Positions 21,491 through 42,798 of a stretch of DNA of 64,000 nt are shown in pieces (position 1 is the stretch's first letter; each line of letters begins with the position of its first letter). A program made the translations under genes and the position numbers. The DNA comes from Alligator mississippiensis (taxonomy: Eukaryota; Chordata; Crocodylia; Alligatoridae), in contig NC_081826.1 in the NCBI RefSeq assembly GCF_030867095.1, positions 36,558,001-36,622,000 of the forward strand, in the 5' to 3' direction. The notes beneath the pieces were generated by a model. The model made no database searches. It saw nothing but the letters and a program-made list of their open reading frames with translations, and was not told the DNA's origin.

Positions 21491-23370
21491 TGGATGAAAG
21501 TACATTTCATAGAAATTCATCTGTAAAAATAGCAAGGGAACACACTCTTCAAGGGAAATGTTTTTCAGTGGTCTGTTTTTCTTAATTATGCATCTGGAAA
21601 ACTAGTAATAATCAGGCTTCTAACAGTGCCATAAGACATTCAGTGGTTTTGTGTAAAATATCAGTTAACTGAGGGAGACAGGAACTAATAAATCTCTGAG
21701 CAACACTTTTATGCAGAATGTAGGTTAGAGGATCTCTGCAAGCCAGACAGCTGACATGCAGTCTCTGTTCCTGAAGAAACTTGGCAAGTTTGCTATGCAA
21801 TAGTGGGATAATCTATGAGGGAACCCATGACTGATCTGAGTAAGATTTAGTTTACACATACAGAACTAGTTTTAGCTTACAAGTCTGGAATTTAGGAAAC
21901 AAAAATTAATTTAAAATACTTAAGCCATCCAAAGAGCTCCTTTGCAGTAGAAGGGGAATATTTTCTTCAGTAATGTTTAATTCTTTTATACACACACTCA
22001 CACTTAACTGAACTTCTTCATTTTGAAAATGATGAGAGATGGGGTCTACTGGCTTCATCATGTTTATTTCTATATTTACCTTTCATGTGTACTTGAAAGG
22101 TTACCAGGTGAATTACTATATTAACTAATTACTCTTTAATAGGTGTTAACTTGTGCCTTAAGAAAGTGTGTTTGTGGTTTTTTTAAAAAGCTATGTGCTA
22201 GCATGTACAACTGACTGAATAGGGCATTGAGCTATTAATCATTCAGCGCAAGGCTTAGAACTACTCTGAAATCTACCAATCACAACATTGAAAATGGACC
22301 AAGGACAAACTTCTTGGGAGAAAAATGCCAGCTTCATAACTTGCTAGTGCTCAGCAGCATCACATCCATTGCTTCCAAGAATTAAAACTTGGCTGCCCTT
22401 GGTTTAAGTGGGTTAGTCCTACAGGAATAAAACTGAAACTAGGAGCTGGGAATTGAAGAGATGCAGGGGCAGTCTGAAAAGCAAATATTGCATAACTTGA
22501 CAGACTGACATGGGCATTTAAAAAAGATCTGAGAGATGCAGCTGTTACATTTTTGCATGTTATACATGCTTTTGTAATTTCCTTTGATTTCTTATGTCTT
22601 TAGTATAGAACTGGCTTTCATGTTCCAAGCAATTTTCCTTCCTAAATATTTTGTAATAATTAAAACAAAGAAACTATTTATTTGGTACTATCATTGGACA
22701 TATTGCACTGTTGGAGTGACTGTTTAGCATGTTTTACATGGCTGTGAGTTGTTGAATGGTCGGTATGATAATTTATTATCTAGTCTTGAGAGACTGATTG
22801 ATTGCAAAGTTTTTTAAATGAGATTTAGTTTTTAACAATTATTTGCACACTTTCCTGAAGGCCATAAAGCTCAAAGCATTTGAGCCTATCCTTAAATAGT
22901 TATTGTCGTCTTTCCTTGCAATGCAAGTATTTATGTAATAATTTTGTGCCTCTTATCCAAGTTAGTTGATAAACTGAAATAACACTAAAATTACTTACTA
23001 GTTTATAGCAGTAAAATTATTTACTATTACTGTCTGCACATTTATTATTCTCAAATACTATACTGAAAACAGGGGGTGCCAACAACCTCTTAACTTACTG
23101 AATGGAGCAGGAAAAGAGTTTGAAGGTCTGCTGAACTTATTCTGTTAAAATTGTCCCTGAGCAAGTTCTCACCGAAGTCAATGGACATTGGCTTGGAAGT
23201 GTAGTAAGGTTGTAGATAATATAGGATAAGTAGTGCACTTGAAATCTGAAATGAAGGCTAAAGTTTAGTGTTTTGTCCAGATCTTCCTATAAAATTCTGA
23301 ATATCAAAAATTGTATATACTGATGCACTTGTTGTCATAGCCATTGAAAAACTCTTTGCATTATACTGAC

Positions 23371-23376
23371 AATAAA
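23371..23376 (+). terminator. SLC25A32: Polyadenylation signal, probable for SLC25A32
   Basis: AATAAA followed within 15-35 nt by TGTTTGTTTTGT and GTGTGTTT, a good downstream element. Confidence 0.55.
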
Positions 23377-23403
23377 ATATCCTGTTTGTTTTGTAAAAGT
23401 GTG

Positions 23404-23409
23404 TTTATT
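23404..23409 (-). terminator. CTHRC1: Polyadenylation signal, probable for CTHRC1
   Basis: AATAAA on the minus strand, 286 nt after the CTHRC1 stop codon; a 3' UTR of about 300 nt is reasonable for this gene. Confidence 0.6.
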
Positions 23410-23694
23410 TAAGATATAAAAAGCTGTAATTTCAGCTATTACAAAAAAGTGATACATATCCATAACTAAATTTGACCAATGAATAAAAAAACTTTAATAA
23501 GCTTCTTTCCGATATTTGTGCGCTAAAACGCTATCATAAGAACTTGTGTTAAACTTAAGCAAACCTGTGCCTTCTGTTCAATAGTTATCGAAATTATAGA
23601 AATAATCACTTTCAAAGTAAATTGTATGCAATATATGTCAAAAGTCTGATAAAGTCTTGGAGATGATGGGTTAAAATAGGTGTTGGAAGAAAAT

Positions 23695-33025
<9,331 letters not shown>

Positions 33026-33724
33026 GGTGCGGGGCGAGGAGCTGCCGCCGGGCCGAGGCGAGGCGAGGCGAGGCGGAGCGGACACACGAGCCTTTCAGCC
33101 CTCGCCGCGCCCCAGGAGCGTCCCGTGTGGACGCGGCCCCGCCCCGGGCACAGCCCCGGCCCCGCCGCCGCCGCCGCCCCTCGCACAGCCTTGCACGGCC
33201 CCTCTCGTCTCAGGTGCGGGCGCCGGGCACCAGCCTCCCCCGCGCCACCGCCACACGGGCCGCGACCGCGACCCGCCAGGGGCCCCTCGGCCCCGCCGCC
33301 GGCAGGGAGAGCGGTCGGGCTCCCCCAGCCCCGCCGGAGCGCCCGGGCCCGCGTCCCGCACCAGGGGCGACCCGCCGCAGCAGATCAAGGACGGCTGACC
33401 CGCTCCGCTGGGCCACCGCTGCTGCTCGCCTCACAGCCCTTCTCCGCGGCGACGCGTTGCCCCTGAGCAGGCCCAGCTAGCGCCCGCTACTTGCGCCAAG
33501 CCTCAGGCGTGAGGGACGTGCTGCCCCCCCGGTTGTGAGACCAGTCACAGAGGGAGACGAGGCTGTGCACGAAGCTGGGTGTCTGTTTGCAGCCCTGCAC
33601 CCCAAAGCCCCTTCCTGCCCTCCCACTCCCGTGCCTGGCTGCACCTTACTGGCTCCACTGCACCCTCATTGATTGTGAACATGGGATCACTCACCCAAGG
33701 AGCCACCGCAAACCTTGAGCTGAA

Positions 33725-34700
33725 TCACAGAGCAACAGAGACGCAGGGTGGAAGGGACCCCCAGAGGTCACTAGTCCAAACCTGTCTTGCCCGAGGCAGA
33801 ATCATCCCTATCCAAACCATCCCATATGCTCCATACTCAAAACTACATGAGGCTACCCTCAACCCTGACACAGCACAGACCTGACACCCTAACCTGCCAC
33901 AGGTAAAGCAGGACAACCTGGCAGCCAACATCCTGCTTCTACGAAATGTTGTCAATATACATGCGAAACAGGGTAGAGGACCATGCCCTCCACTATAGAG
34001 GAAGCCAAACACCCACAATGTCCATACCAGCCTGACCACATGGGAAAATCCCTTCCTGAACCCAAATATGACGATTGGCCTAACACTGAGTGGAGGAGCA
34101 AGACCGTCTAGCCAGGAACCTCTGGTTTTGGTCCCCACAGGAGCACTGACATCCCAGTCAAAGTCCTCAGCCTTGGCTGTAACCAGCACCCAGTGCCTCA
34201 GGGAAGGCTTAAAAATACCTTGGCATATAACAGAAAGCAAGGGGCGAGGGGGGCACAGGCAACCTGCAAGGGCCAGAAGCATAGGAAACACCCATGGCAG
34301 AACATGGGCATAGCTATGCCTAGATCATTCCCAACCGGTTCTTGAACACCTCCACTGATGGAGAGTCCACGACTTCCCTAGGCGACTATTCCACGGCTGC
34401 ACTGTCTCAACTGAAGAAGTTTTTCTGGATATTCAATCTAAACTTATTTTTCTGCAATTTCAAGTCCACATTCTCCTCTCTGCAACAAGAGGAAAGGTGC
34501 TTTCCCTCTTCTTCATAGCAGCCCTTCAAATATTTGATGACTGCTATCACGTCCCCTCTAAAGTACCTTTTCCACATTCTGAACATGCCCAGCCTCTTCT
34601 GCTTCTCCTTGTGACTTGCCTTCTAAGCCCTTGACCACCTTTGTTGCCTGCCTCTGGACCCTCTCTAAGTTTTCCACATCATGTTCAGACGCTATTTAAA
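33725..34700 (-). mobile_element. CR1 LINE 3' part, variant form
   Basis: The left edge on the plus strand (CAGAGCAACAGAGACGCAGG, GGTGGAAGGGACCCCCAGAG, TCACTAGTCCAAACC) is the complement of a CR1 3' end. From 34310 the words TTCTTGAACACCTCCACTGA, TGATGGAGAGTCCAC, TCACGTCCCCTCTAAAG and CTCTGGACCCTCTC continue the CR1 3' region. The roughly 500 bp between (33790-34310) are not typical CR1 and may be a variant 3' UTR or an insertion. Confidence 0.7.
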
Positions 34701-35465
34701 AAATACATTTCTGCAGCAATATCCAGTAAGCCATGGGGCCACAGTGCAGAAGACAGATGAACAGAACGTTACAGTGTGGCTGAATACTCAGGAGGTAGCT
34801 TTATAGCTGACCTATTTTTCCTTTATTCTTGTTACTGCCCTAATGATCCCTCAGTATCTCATTTTAAACCTTCAAGACCCTGTTTATAGAGAATCCCCTT
34901 CTGATTTAAGTGCTGTTTCTCCAGGAATCTGCAGTTCAAAAGTCTACAAAGGCAGCATGATGTCAAAGTATAATTTCCCATTAGAGGCATAAGGCTATGA
35001 GCATAATTACTTCTAAAATAGTATTTAAGTACAAATGTTTAGATGACAGGATCTATTTAATTTTCATGGGAGTGGAGGAGAAGGGACACAAAATCCTTCT
35101 GCCCAAGAGCAGAAAATTAGACTTTTACAAGATGACGTTAAACTGCCTCCCACTGAGTATTTTTGATCCATCAGTTTCGCTGAATATTAAAACTATAACC
35201 CAGCACAAGACATCTCATGCTGCATTTAATTAAAATACTATTTTATGATGAAAGCATGTTAGAGATGATACATCAAATAAAGTATATTAAATATTGCCAC
35301 ACATTAAGACTGGAAATGGCCGATATGAAAAATAAGCAGTGCAAGCAGCAAGCTTGTAAAATTTACAGCAGAACGAAATACTCTTCAATGTCTTTTCTAA
35401 AGCATTAGGCAATACCACATATTCCTCAACCTATTTTTCAAATGCAAGATTGCACAGGTTAGCAG
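34701..35465. other. Intergenic, unassigned
   Basis: AT-rich. No gene or repeat boundary is recognised. Confidence 0.45.
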
Positions 35466-35473
35466 AGACAGAC

Positions 35474-35925
35474 CAGAGGCATAGCAAGCTTTTTCAGTGC
35501 CAGGGGGAAGGGTAAAGGAGAAATTATACTGACCACTGAAAGTGCAGGGGAGGAAGAGGAGGGAAAGGAATCTCATCTGCCCAGGCTCTCCTCACTTGAA
35601 TGGTAACTACTGCTACTACTACTGCTGCTGTTTTAACAGCACAGGCTGGGCTGTTCCCACAGAGATCAGCTGCAGTGCCAGAGGTCCCTCCTGGTACCCA
35701 ATTCATAGCCCCAGCCCATGGGGCAGCGCTGACCTTCCCATGGCAAAGCCCCCCCCCCGGGGGAAGGCGCATCATTCCATGTCCTGCCGGCTACATACAC
35801 TGCTGGGCATGGCCATGGCTGCTGTGGAAAGGCTCCTGGGAAAAGACAACTATGTAGGTACCCCCTCATAGTTGGCATCAGGGGATAGTGCCCCTCTCAT
35901 GCCACCCTAGTTGTGCTACTAACAG
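35474..35925. mobile_element. Probable hAT-like element
   Basis: The left end CAGAGGCATAGCAAGC and the complement of the right end (TTAGTAGCACAACTAGGGTG) both resemble the widespread hAT terminus CAGTGGCGTAGCTAGG. The core is GC-rich with a C run (35750-35758). No target duplication could be confirmed, so the limits are approximate. Confidence 0.45.
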
Positions 35926-36071
35926 AACCTTTCCCTTTTAGAAAAATGCAAGGCCCATTTTTATTTAAACCAGGCTCCCTTCACATTGTTCTGCCTATGC
36001 AGATTTAGATTTACACTCTCTTTTAGGTCCATTTACTTTGTCAGAGTGGTATAAAGTAGTGCTTCTCAACC

Positions 36072-36760
36072 TTTTTTTGTACCAGGACCCATTTGTAACC
36101 ATCAATGGCCAGTCCCAACCCAATAAATAATTTAAGTAGAAAGCAGCCCCTCACCCTGCTCGTGCCCTCACTCCTGACCTGCAGCCCCCCACCCCTTCTC
36201 CCAGCCCTGCCAGAGGGGGCCCCCAGCTGCCCCATCCCGCCCAGGCCGGAGATTAGCAGCTGTGGCAGCTCCGTCTTGTGCAGGCAGCAGTGAAATGAGT
36301 CTGGCCCCAGCATGGACTGGAGGGGAGGAGGAAAGGCCTGTGGCACCCCACCATCCTGGGCTGGGGCTCTGACACTGTGCCAGGAGGCTTGGCCACAGTC
36401 CCCCCTGGACAGTGTCTCCTGGCTGCCCCATTCCTCTGAGTTCAGGCACCAGCCCTGGTGCCACTGGCCTGGCCACGCAATTCCCCACTGCCCCCAAAAG
36501 GCACCCCCCCACCCATCCCCTTCCCTTACTGGAGGTGCAGATGCCTCCCCCCCTCCCGCCAAGTACCTGGCCACCTTCCCCCAGTGCTGGCAGGCACCCC
36601 CTCCCCCTCACACACCTCTGCCACACACACAGGGCACCATGGACAATCCCCAAGCCCTAGCCCTCCAGCCCCCACCCCCTATAGATTTACCTGCATCCAG
36701 CTGCCCAGGCTGCATGCCAGCCACGTGCGTGTGTGCACTCAAATGAATGTGGTGTCATTC
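36072..36760. mobile_element. Possible hAT-like remnant with GC-rich core
   Basis: The start, AGTGCTTCTCAACCTTTTTT, matches a common hAT terminus (CAGTGGTTCTCAACC). A GC-rich core follows to about 36730. No matching right terminus is seen, so it is truncated or too diverged. Confidence 0.4.
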
Positions 36761-36917
36761 CTTATACACATACCCCATAGGTATGGTACTTAGCTTGCAC
36801 CAGCATAATCAAATGGATGAGTTTGTTTTACTCTCATGAATAGACATTTTTCATAACTCAAACTATAAATGTTTACCTAGCAACTCCATCAGTTAAGCCC
36901 ATCTAATTGGACTAGAG

Positions 36918-37195
36918 CAGGGCTGTTCAACATAAGACCCATGGGCAGAATCACACCCAATCTCAGGGGTTTCTAGTGGTCCAGAAAACCCATCTCTGGA
37001 TCTGGCCTATAGAGCCATAAAGTCAGCAGCAGATGAGCTATGGCAGTGTTAACCCACACCGCTATCAGAGGTGCTGTAGGGCCAGCACCCAGGGGATTAA
37101 TGCCACTGCTTCTTGGCCCACTGCCAGAGGTGAGCTATCTGGTTCACAAGCAGCAGTCTGGATCCAGTCTGTAGGACCAAATGCGTTTGACATCT
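36918..37195. mobile_element. Possible short hAT-like element
   Basis: The left end CAGGGCTGTTCAACATAAGA and the complement of the right end (GATGTCAAACGCATTTGGTC) resemble the two ends of the CAGGGATGTCAAAC-type hAT family. No target duplication is clear. Confidence 0.4.
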
Positions 37196-37279
37196 TTCAG
37201 TACCTTTGAGAAGCTGAGCCTTAATTTTGGTCTAATAGATATTGTTAAAATCCTCAAAACTACCATTCAGCTGTCACTT

Positions 37280-40266
37280 AACCCTGAAGGGGCCGCTTCA
37301 AGTGGAAAGGATGCTTCACCAGTACGCAGGGTGACAAGAGGAAGGGAAGCCCAGGTAAACATCAACATCCTGGGAGTAGGGGGCCAGAACTGTCCTGGGA
37401 GTGGGAGGGAGGCACGTGCACCCTCAGGAGGCCTCAAGTGCCTCTACACTAATGCTTGTAGTATGGGGAGTAAGCAGGAGGAACTGTGCTTCCTGATTGC
37501 GAGTAAGAACCCAGACTTAGTAGGGCTCACAGAAACCTGGGACTGGGTGGCGGGCATTCAGAGATACACCCTATATAGAAGAGACAGGACAGAGAGGCAA
37601 AGTGGGAGGGTTGCGCTCTATGTCAAAGAGTACCTCACATCATCAAGAATTAGCTTTGGGGTAGAGGAGGGTCAGGCAGAGACACTATGGGTCAAACTAC
37701 AAGGGGGGTGTGGTGAAAGGGACCTTATGGTGGGTGTCTACTACAGATCACCCACCCAGGGGGAAGAGCTGGACCAGGACTTCTTCAGTTAGCTCCTGGA
37801 GGCGGTTAGGTCAAGGGATGTCATTGTCATGGGTGACCTAAACTACCCAGACATTTGCTGGGAGGAGCAGACAGCCAGGTCTGACCGCTCACGTAGGTTC
37901 CTGGCTGTATTACAGGACCTTCACCTTATCCAGGAAGTGCACAGCCCCACTAGGGGTAACGCCTTGCTGGGCCTGGTCCTGGCCACGGGGGATGACCTGG
38001 AGAGAGGACTGCAGGTCCTTGACAACCTGAGCAATAGTGATCATCACCTGCTGGATTTCGCTACCCATCGCAGGGCGTCAAGGGCTTGCACCAAGGCTAA
38101 AGCCCTCGACTTCAGAAAGGCCAACTTCAATGAGCTTAGGAGACTAGTGGGGGAGGCACTGAGGGCCCAGAAGATAGAGGAGATGGGAGTCCATGAGGGA
38201 TGGTTGTACCGTAAGGGGGCAATCCTCCAGGCCCAAAGGATAACAGTCCCTGAGAGAAGCAAGGGGGGTAAGAGTGCTCAGAAACCCCCCTGGCTCAGCA
38301 AGGGCATTCAGCAATGCCTGAGGACTAAAAGGGGGGCGTACAACCAGTGGAAGGGAGGAGCTATCACCAAGGAGGAGTACTCCTCCTCGGCCTGGGAGTG
38401 TAGGAGGGCTATTAGGAAGGCCAAGGCAGAGATGAAACTCAAGGTAGTGTGCAGGATTAAGGACAACAAAAAGTCCTTTTTCAAGTACATTGGGAGCAAG
38501 AAGAGGGCACCAGGCAATGTAGGGCCCCTGCAAGACGCAAATGGTAATCTTGTGGCTACGCCAGACAAGAAAGCTGATATTTTTAACAGTTTCTTTGCCT
38601 CTGTTTTCCTGAACAGGGACCAGGACATCCCACCTACCAGAGGTAGGGACAATCTCAGGGATAGCTCTGTCAGGCCTTCAGTCAGTGCAGATGTAGTTAG
38701 GGATCTTCCGGAAGGGCTAGACATTTTTAAATCTGCAGGTCCAGATGCCCTCCACCCAAGGGTGTTGAGGGAATTGGCAGGGGTCATCGCGGAGCCCTTG
38801 GGCCGGCTGTACAAGCATTCGTGGTCATCTGGCCAGGTGCCGGGGGATTGGAAACTGGTTAATGTGGTCCCAATTTTCAAGAAAGGGAGGAGGGAGGACC
38901 CAGGTAACTATAGGCCTGTAAGCCTCACCTCGGTGCTCGGAAAGATCTTGGAGAGAATCATCCAGGAGCACATCTGTGGGGGGCCTGGAGGGGAGATCAT
39001 GCTCAGCGGCAATCAGCATGGGTTCATCAAAGGCAGGTCCTGCCTGACCAACCTGGTTGCCTTTTATGACCAGGTGACTAAATCTTTGGATGATGGTGTC
39101 ACTGTGGACGTAGTCTTTCTAGACTTTAAGAAGGCCTTTGACACTGTCTATCACCCCATCCTCATCAATAAATTAAGCGACTGTGGCATTGATGCCTACA
39201 CAGTTGGATGGGTAAAAAAATTGGCTGATGGGGCTTACCTAGAGAGTAGTGGTGGACGGGTTGTACTCAACCTGGTGAGATGCAAGCAGTGGGGTACCTC
39301 AGGGCTCAGTCCTCGGGCCCGCACTGTTTAACATCTTCATCAGTGACTTGGACGAGGGGGTGGAAAGCACACTGTTCAAGTTTGCTGATGACACTAAGAT
39401 GTGGGGCAAGGTGGGCACACTTGAAGGGAGAGAGAGGCTGCAAATAGATTTAGACAGACTACAAAAGTGGACAGATGAGAATAGGATGGGGTTCAATGTA
39501 GACAAATGCAGGGTGCTGCACCTTGGGAGAAGGAATCCACAGCATACATACAGGCTGGGGAGTTCCCCTCTTGAAAGCACAGAGGTGGAACAGGATCTTG
39601 GAGTCATTATTGACTCCAAGATGAACATGAGCTGCCAATGCCAGACCACAGCCAGCAAGGCCAGCCATACCTTGTCATGCATCCAAAGATGCATCTCAAG
39701 CCGGTCCAGAGAGGTGATACTCCCCCTCTATGCGACTTTGGTCAGGCTGCAGTTGGAGTACTGCGTCCAGTATTGGGCACCGCACTTGAAAAGGGATGTG
39801 GCCAGCCTGGAGAGAGTTCAGAGGAGGGCCGCCCACTTGGTGAGAGGGCAGCAGGACAGGCCCTATGAGGAGAGACTGGGGGACCTGAACCTGTTCAGCC
39901 TCAGCAAGAGGAGGCTGAGTGAGGACCTGGTGGCTGCCTACAAACTCATCAGGGGAAATCAACAGCAAATAGGTAGAGCTCTTTTCTCCTCAGCACCACT
40001 TGGGGTGATGAACAATGGTCATAAGCTGATGGAGAACAGGTTTAGGTTAGAGATCAGGAGGCAATTTTTTAGTTAGGGTGGCCAAAATCTGGAACCAGCT
40101 TCCCAGGGAAGTGGTCCTCACCCCTACCTTGGGCAAAGTCAAGAGGAGGTTGGATGATCACCTGTCTGGGATCTTGTGAACCCAGCATTCATTCCTGCCT
40201 GTGGCAGGGGGTCAGGCTAGATGATCTGTTCAGGTCCCTCCTGACCCTAGCTACTGTGAAACTATA
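37280..40266 (+). mobile_element. CR1 LINE with most of ORF2 (endonuclease and reverse transcriptase)
   Basis: Codes for the apurinic-type endonuclease (LKCLYTNACSMGSKQEEL, VGLTETWDW, YRRDRTERQSGRVALYVKEY, GDLNYPDICWEE, LSNSDHHLLDF) and the reverse transcriptase (SAGPDALHPRVLRELAG, NVVPIFKKGRREDPGNYRPV, QHGFIKGRSCLTNLVAFYDQ, VVFLDFKKAFDTV, catalytic FADDTKMWGK). The C-terminal region has LEYCVQYWAP and RPYEERL. It ends in a CR1 tail (GGGGGTCAGGCTAGATGATC, ACTGTGAAACTATAAGG). The frame is broken by a TAG at 37790-37792 and by frame changes near 39250-39330 and near 40070. The original 5' end is not seen. It is inactive as it stands. Confidence 0.93.
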
Positions 40267-40399
40267 AGGTGTCTTGCTTCTGCCAATGGGCATGCATAAG
40301 GACCTACACAAAATAGAACAGTTCCTACAGGAGAGATTACGAATGCCCAGGAGCTTGGTGGCTGGACAGTCTCCAGGAATGAGTCAAAAGTTCTACCTG

Positions 40400-40500
40400 A
40401 TTTGTTGTAAGCCGAAGGTGGAACCTGCGTCTCCACATCATAGGGGAGCACTTTAACCATTACACTTTTTGGCTATTCTGGGTCTCTCTGAAAGTAGGAA
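40400..40500 (-). repeat. Possible tRNA-derived SINE head
   Basis: On the minus strand AGTGTAATGGTTAAAGTGC resembles an A box, and GACGCAGGTTCCACCTTCGG, about 35 nt on, resembles a B box. There is no intact tRNA cloverleaf. It lies between two CR1 copies. Confidence 0.4.
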
Positions 40501-40627
40501 AACAAGACTTAGGTGCCTGGCTGCCCCCAGACCAAGTGCCGAAACCTCATTTGCTTCTGCTTTAACCTCTTGGCTATTTTAGGAGTTGTCTGCTCAATTG
40601 GTTTCTGAGGACCCTTTCATTATGCAA

Positions 40628-41146
40628 CATAGTGTGTCCAGTTCTAGACACCACAGTTCAAAAAAGGTGCAGAGAATTTTGAAAGGGTCCAGAGAAGGGC
40701 CACAAGAATGATTAAGGGCCTGGAGGACAAACCTTATGAGGAAAGACTAAGGGATCTGGGACTGTTCAGCCTGGGGAAGAGAAGACAGAGTGGTGGGGGG
40801 GACTTTGTGGCGGTCTATAAGTATATAAGGGGTGAATATCAGGAGCTGAGAGAAAGAAAACCAACCTGTTCACTGGGGTGCCCCAGGGGAGGACAAGGAG
40901 CAACAGCCATAAACTGTTAGAGGATGGTTTCAGGTTGGATGCAAGGAAGAACTTCTTTATGGCAAGGGTGACCAGAATCTGGAATAGACTTCCCAAGGAG
41001 ATGGTGCAGTCCCTAGCCTTGGAAGTCTTCAAGAGGAGACTGGACCTTGCTGGGATCATTTGATCTCAGCAGTATTCCTGCCCAGAGCGGGGGTGGACTT
41101 GATCTTTCGAGGTCTCTTTCAGCCCTTAATTTCTATGATTCTATGT
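40628..41146 (+). mobile_element. CR1 LINE 3' fragment
   Basis: Encodes the end of ORF2: MIKGLEDKPYEERLRDLGLF, SHKLLEDGFRLDARKNFF and TRIWNRLPKEMVQ. The tail (GGGATCATTTGATCTCAGCA) ends in ATTCTATGATTCTATG. It is frame-shifted in the middle and 5' truncated. Confidence 0.88.
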
Positions 41147-42660
41147 ATAAGGAGAGTTAGAGCCCGAGTTAGGTGCTGCAACACTCAGGATTTCAAATCA
41201 TATTTTTTGTGGTTCTCTCTCTATCTCTATGTGCTTTTAAATTTCACCAGTCATGCTTTTTAATTCCTGTTAACTTTTTTGCTGGTATAGGATATGGTAT
41301 AGATTGAGGAGTAGGAGTTTGAGAGTATTGTATACATCTAGAGAGTAGTATGTGAAAATATATCAGATTCAAAAGGTTGGGATCAGAGAAAGCTATTGGC
41401 TATTTCAGAAGATTCTGTGCAGGCTGTGTGGCTAATTTAAGAAACAAAGGACAGTCTGTACTACAGGAGAAGCAAGCCAAAATGTGAACTCTTAGAAACT
41501 AAAACTTACTGTAGGTTTAAGAAAAACATTTTTCTTACAGAAACTCTCAAGACATCCCAAATGATTTTGCCCTTAATTAGTTAAACCTTTAAAATAGCTA
41601 GATATGAACTTTTAATTAAATAAGTTCCATTTGTATAAAAGGGCAATATTTTTAGGTAAACTAGAACATTTCTCCTTCTGTTCTATTACTTGTATTTGAC
41701 AGTTTGTTTCTCCTGATATATGAGCTAAAAAATGACAGCTTTGCATTGGGGGGGGGGATCAGTAGATACAGTAACTTTTTTTTTCTTTAACAACTTGACT
41801 GGAGAAGTGGTGCTTTTCAAAGAGACATTTATTACTATTATTATTATTATTATTTTACAGTTAAATCTGTTCATGATGCTCCCTGGTTTGATTTTTTTCT
41901 TTGAAAAGCAAAGCAAGAATTGAAATGCACATTGGGTGGAACTCATCCCCAGACAGAAGATATTGCTCAGAAATTATGCACTACTTGAGCCCTAGGCTTA
42001 CGCAGTGCAGGATCTCTGCAGAGGGAGGAATTTCACCAACCTGAATTCAAACTTTCTCTTTTTGCTCAGAACAGCAGAAAACTGTTAACATATCTGAGGA
42101 CAGTAAACTACTAGAAAGTAATCTAGAGAGTGAGATGCATGTGAAACATGCAACAATTCAAAATTTCTGGGAATTTCTCATCTAATCTAAATGAAATTTG
42201 CCTAGCAGCAGTGAAACGAAAGCAGAAGCATCTACACTCTTGAACTGTGAACCATCAGTGTCCACTACTTCAGGTATCCAAATACTGATCATCCCAAGAG
42301 TTAAAAACAGCACTTCACCTAATCCTGAACCCAGAAGGTTCTGCAATAATTCAAAAGATTGGATAACTACAGTGCCAGAAAAGTTATTTTGCTAGTAAAC
42401 TCACCAAACTTTGGAGAACTTTACTGTTCCTAAAATCTACCCTTCTTTTGGCATGTGTTGATACTTACCTCATGAGAAAGAAAAATTACTCTGAAGGGTA
42501 AGTGACCAAAGACGTTTTGTCCATCTGGCTCCAACTGTAGTTGTGCATGACCCATGCGTGCAGTCAAGTTCTTCTGGTCACTAGGTTTCACTGACACCAC
42601 ACATGCCTTTTACATACCCCCAAGCCTCCCTCATATGAGGGCAAACAACAACAAAAATAA
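41147..42660. other. Intergenic, unassigned
   Basis: AT-rich sequence with a (TTA)n tract at 41829-41856. No gene is recognised. Confidence 0.45.
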
Positions 42661-42661
42661 C

Positions 42662-42798
42662 TTATAAGAGGAGGCTTGACAATTACCTAGCTGGGGTCAT
42701 ATGAGCCCAGTATTCTCTCCTGCCCAGGGCAGGGGGTCAGACTTGATGATCTACTTAGGTCCCTTCCAACCCTACATGTATGAATCTATGAAACTGGC
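42662..42798 (+). mobile_element. CR1 LINE 3'-end fragment
   Basis: Contains GAGGAGGCTTGACAATTACC, GGTCATATGAGCCCAG, GGGGGTCAGACTTGATGATC and a terminal ATGAATCTATGAAAC: a typical CR1 3' end of about 135 bp. Confidence 0.88.

Larger units (their letters stand above)
20059..23395 (+). other. SLC25A32: Probable SLC25A32 3' untranslated region
   Basis: AT-rich sequence between the stop codon and an AATAAA at 23371-23376 that is followed by a T/G-rich tract (TGTTTGTTTTGT). This is inferred from position and signal only. Earlier polyadenylation is possible, and the true end needs transcript data. A GC-rich hAT-like remnant lies inside (21125-21490). Confidence 0.5.
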
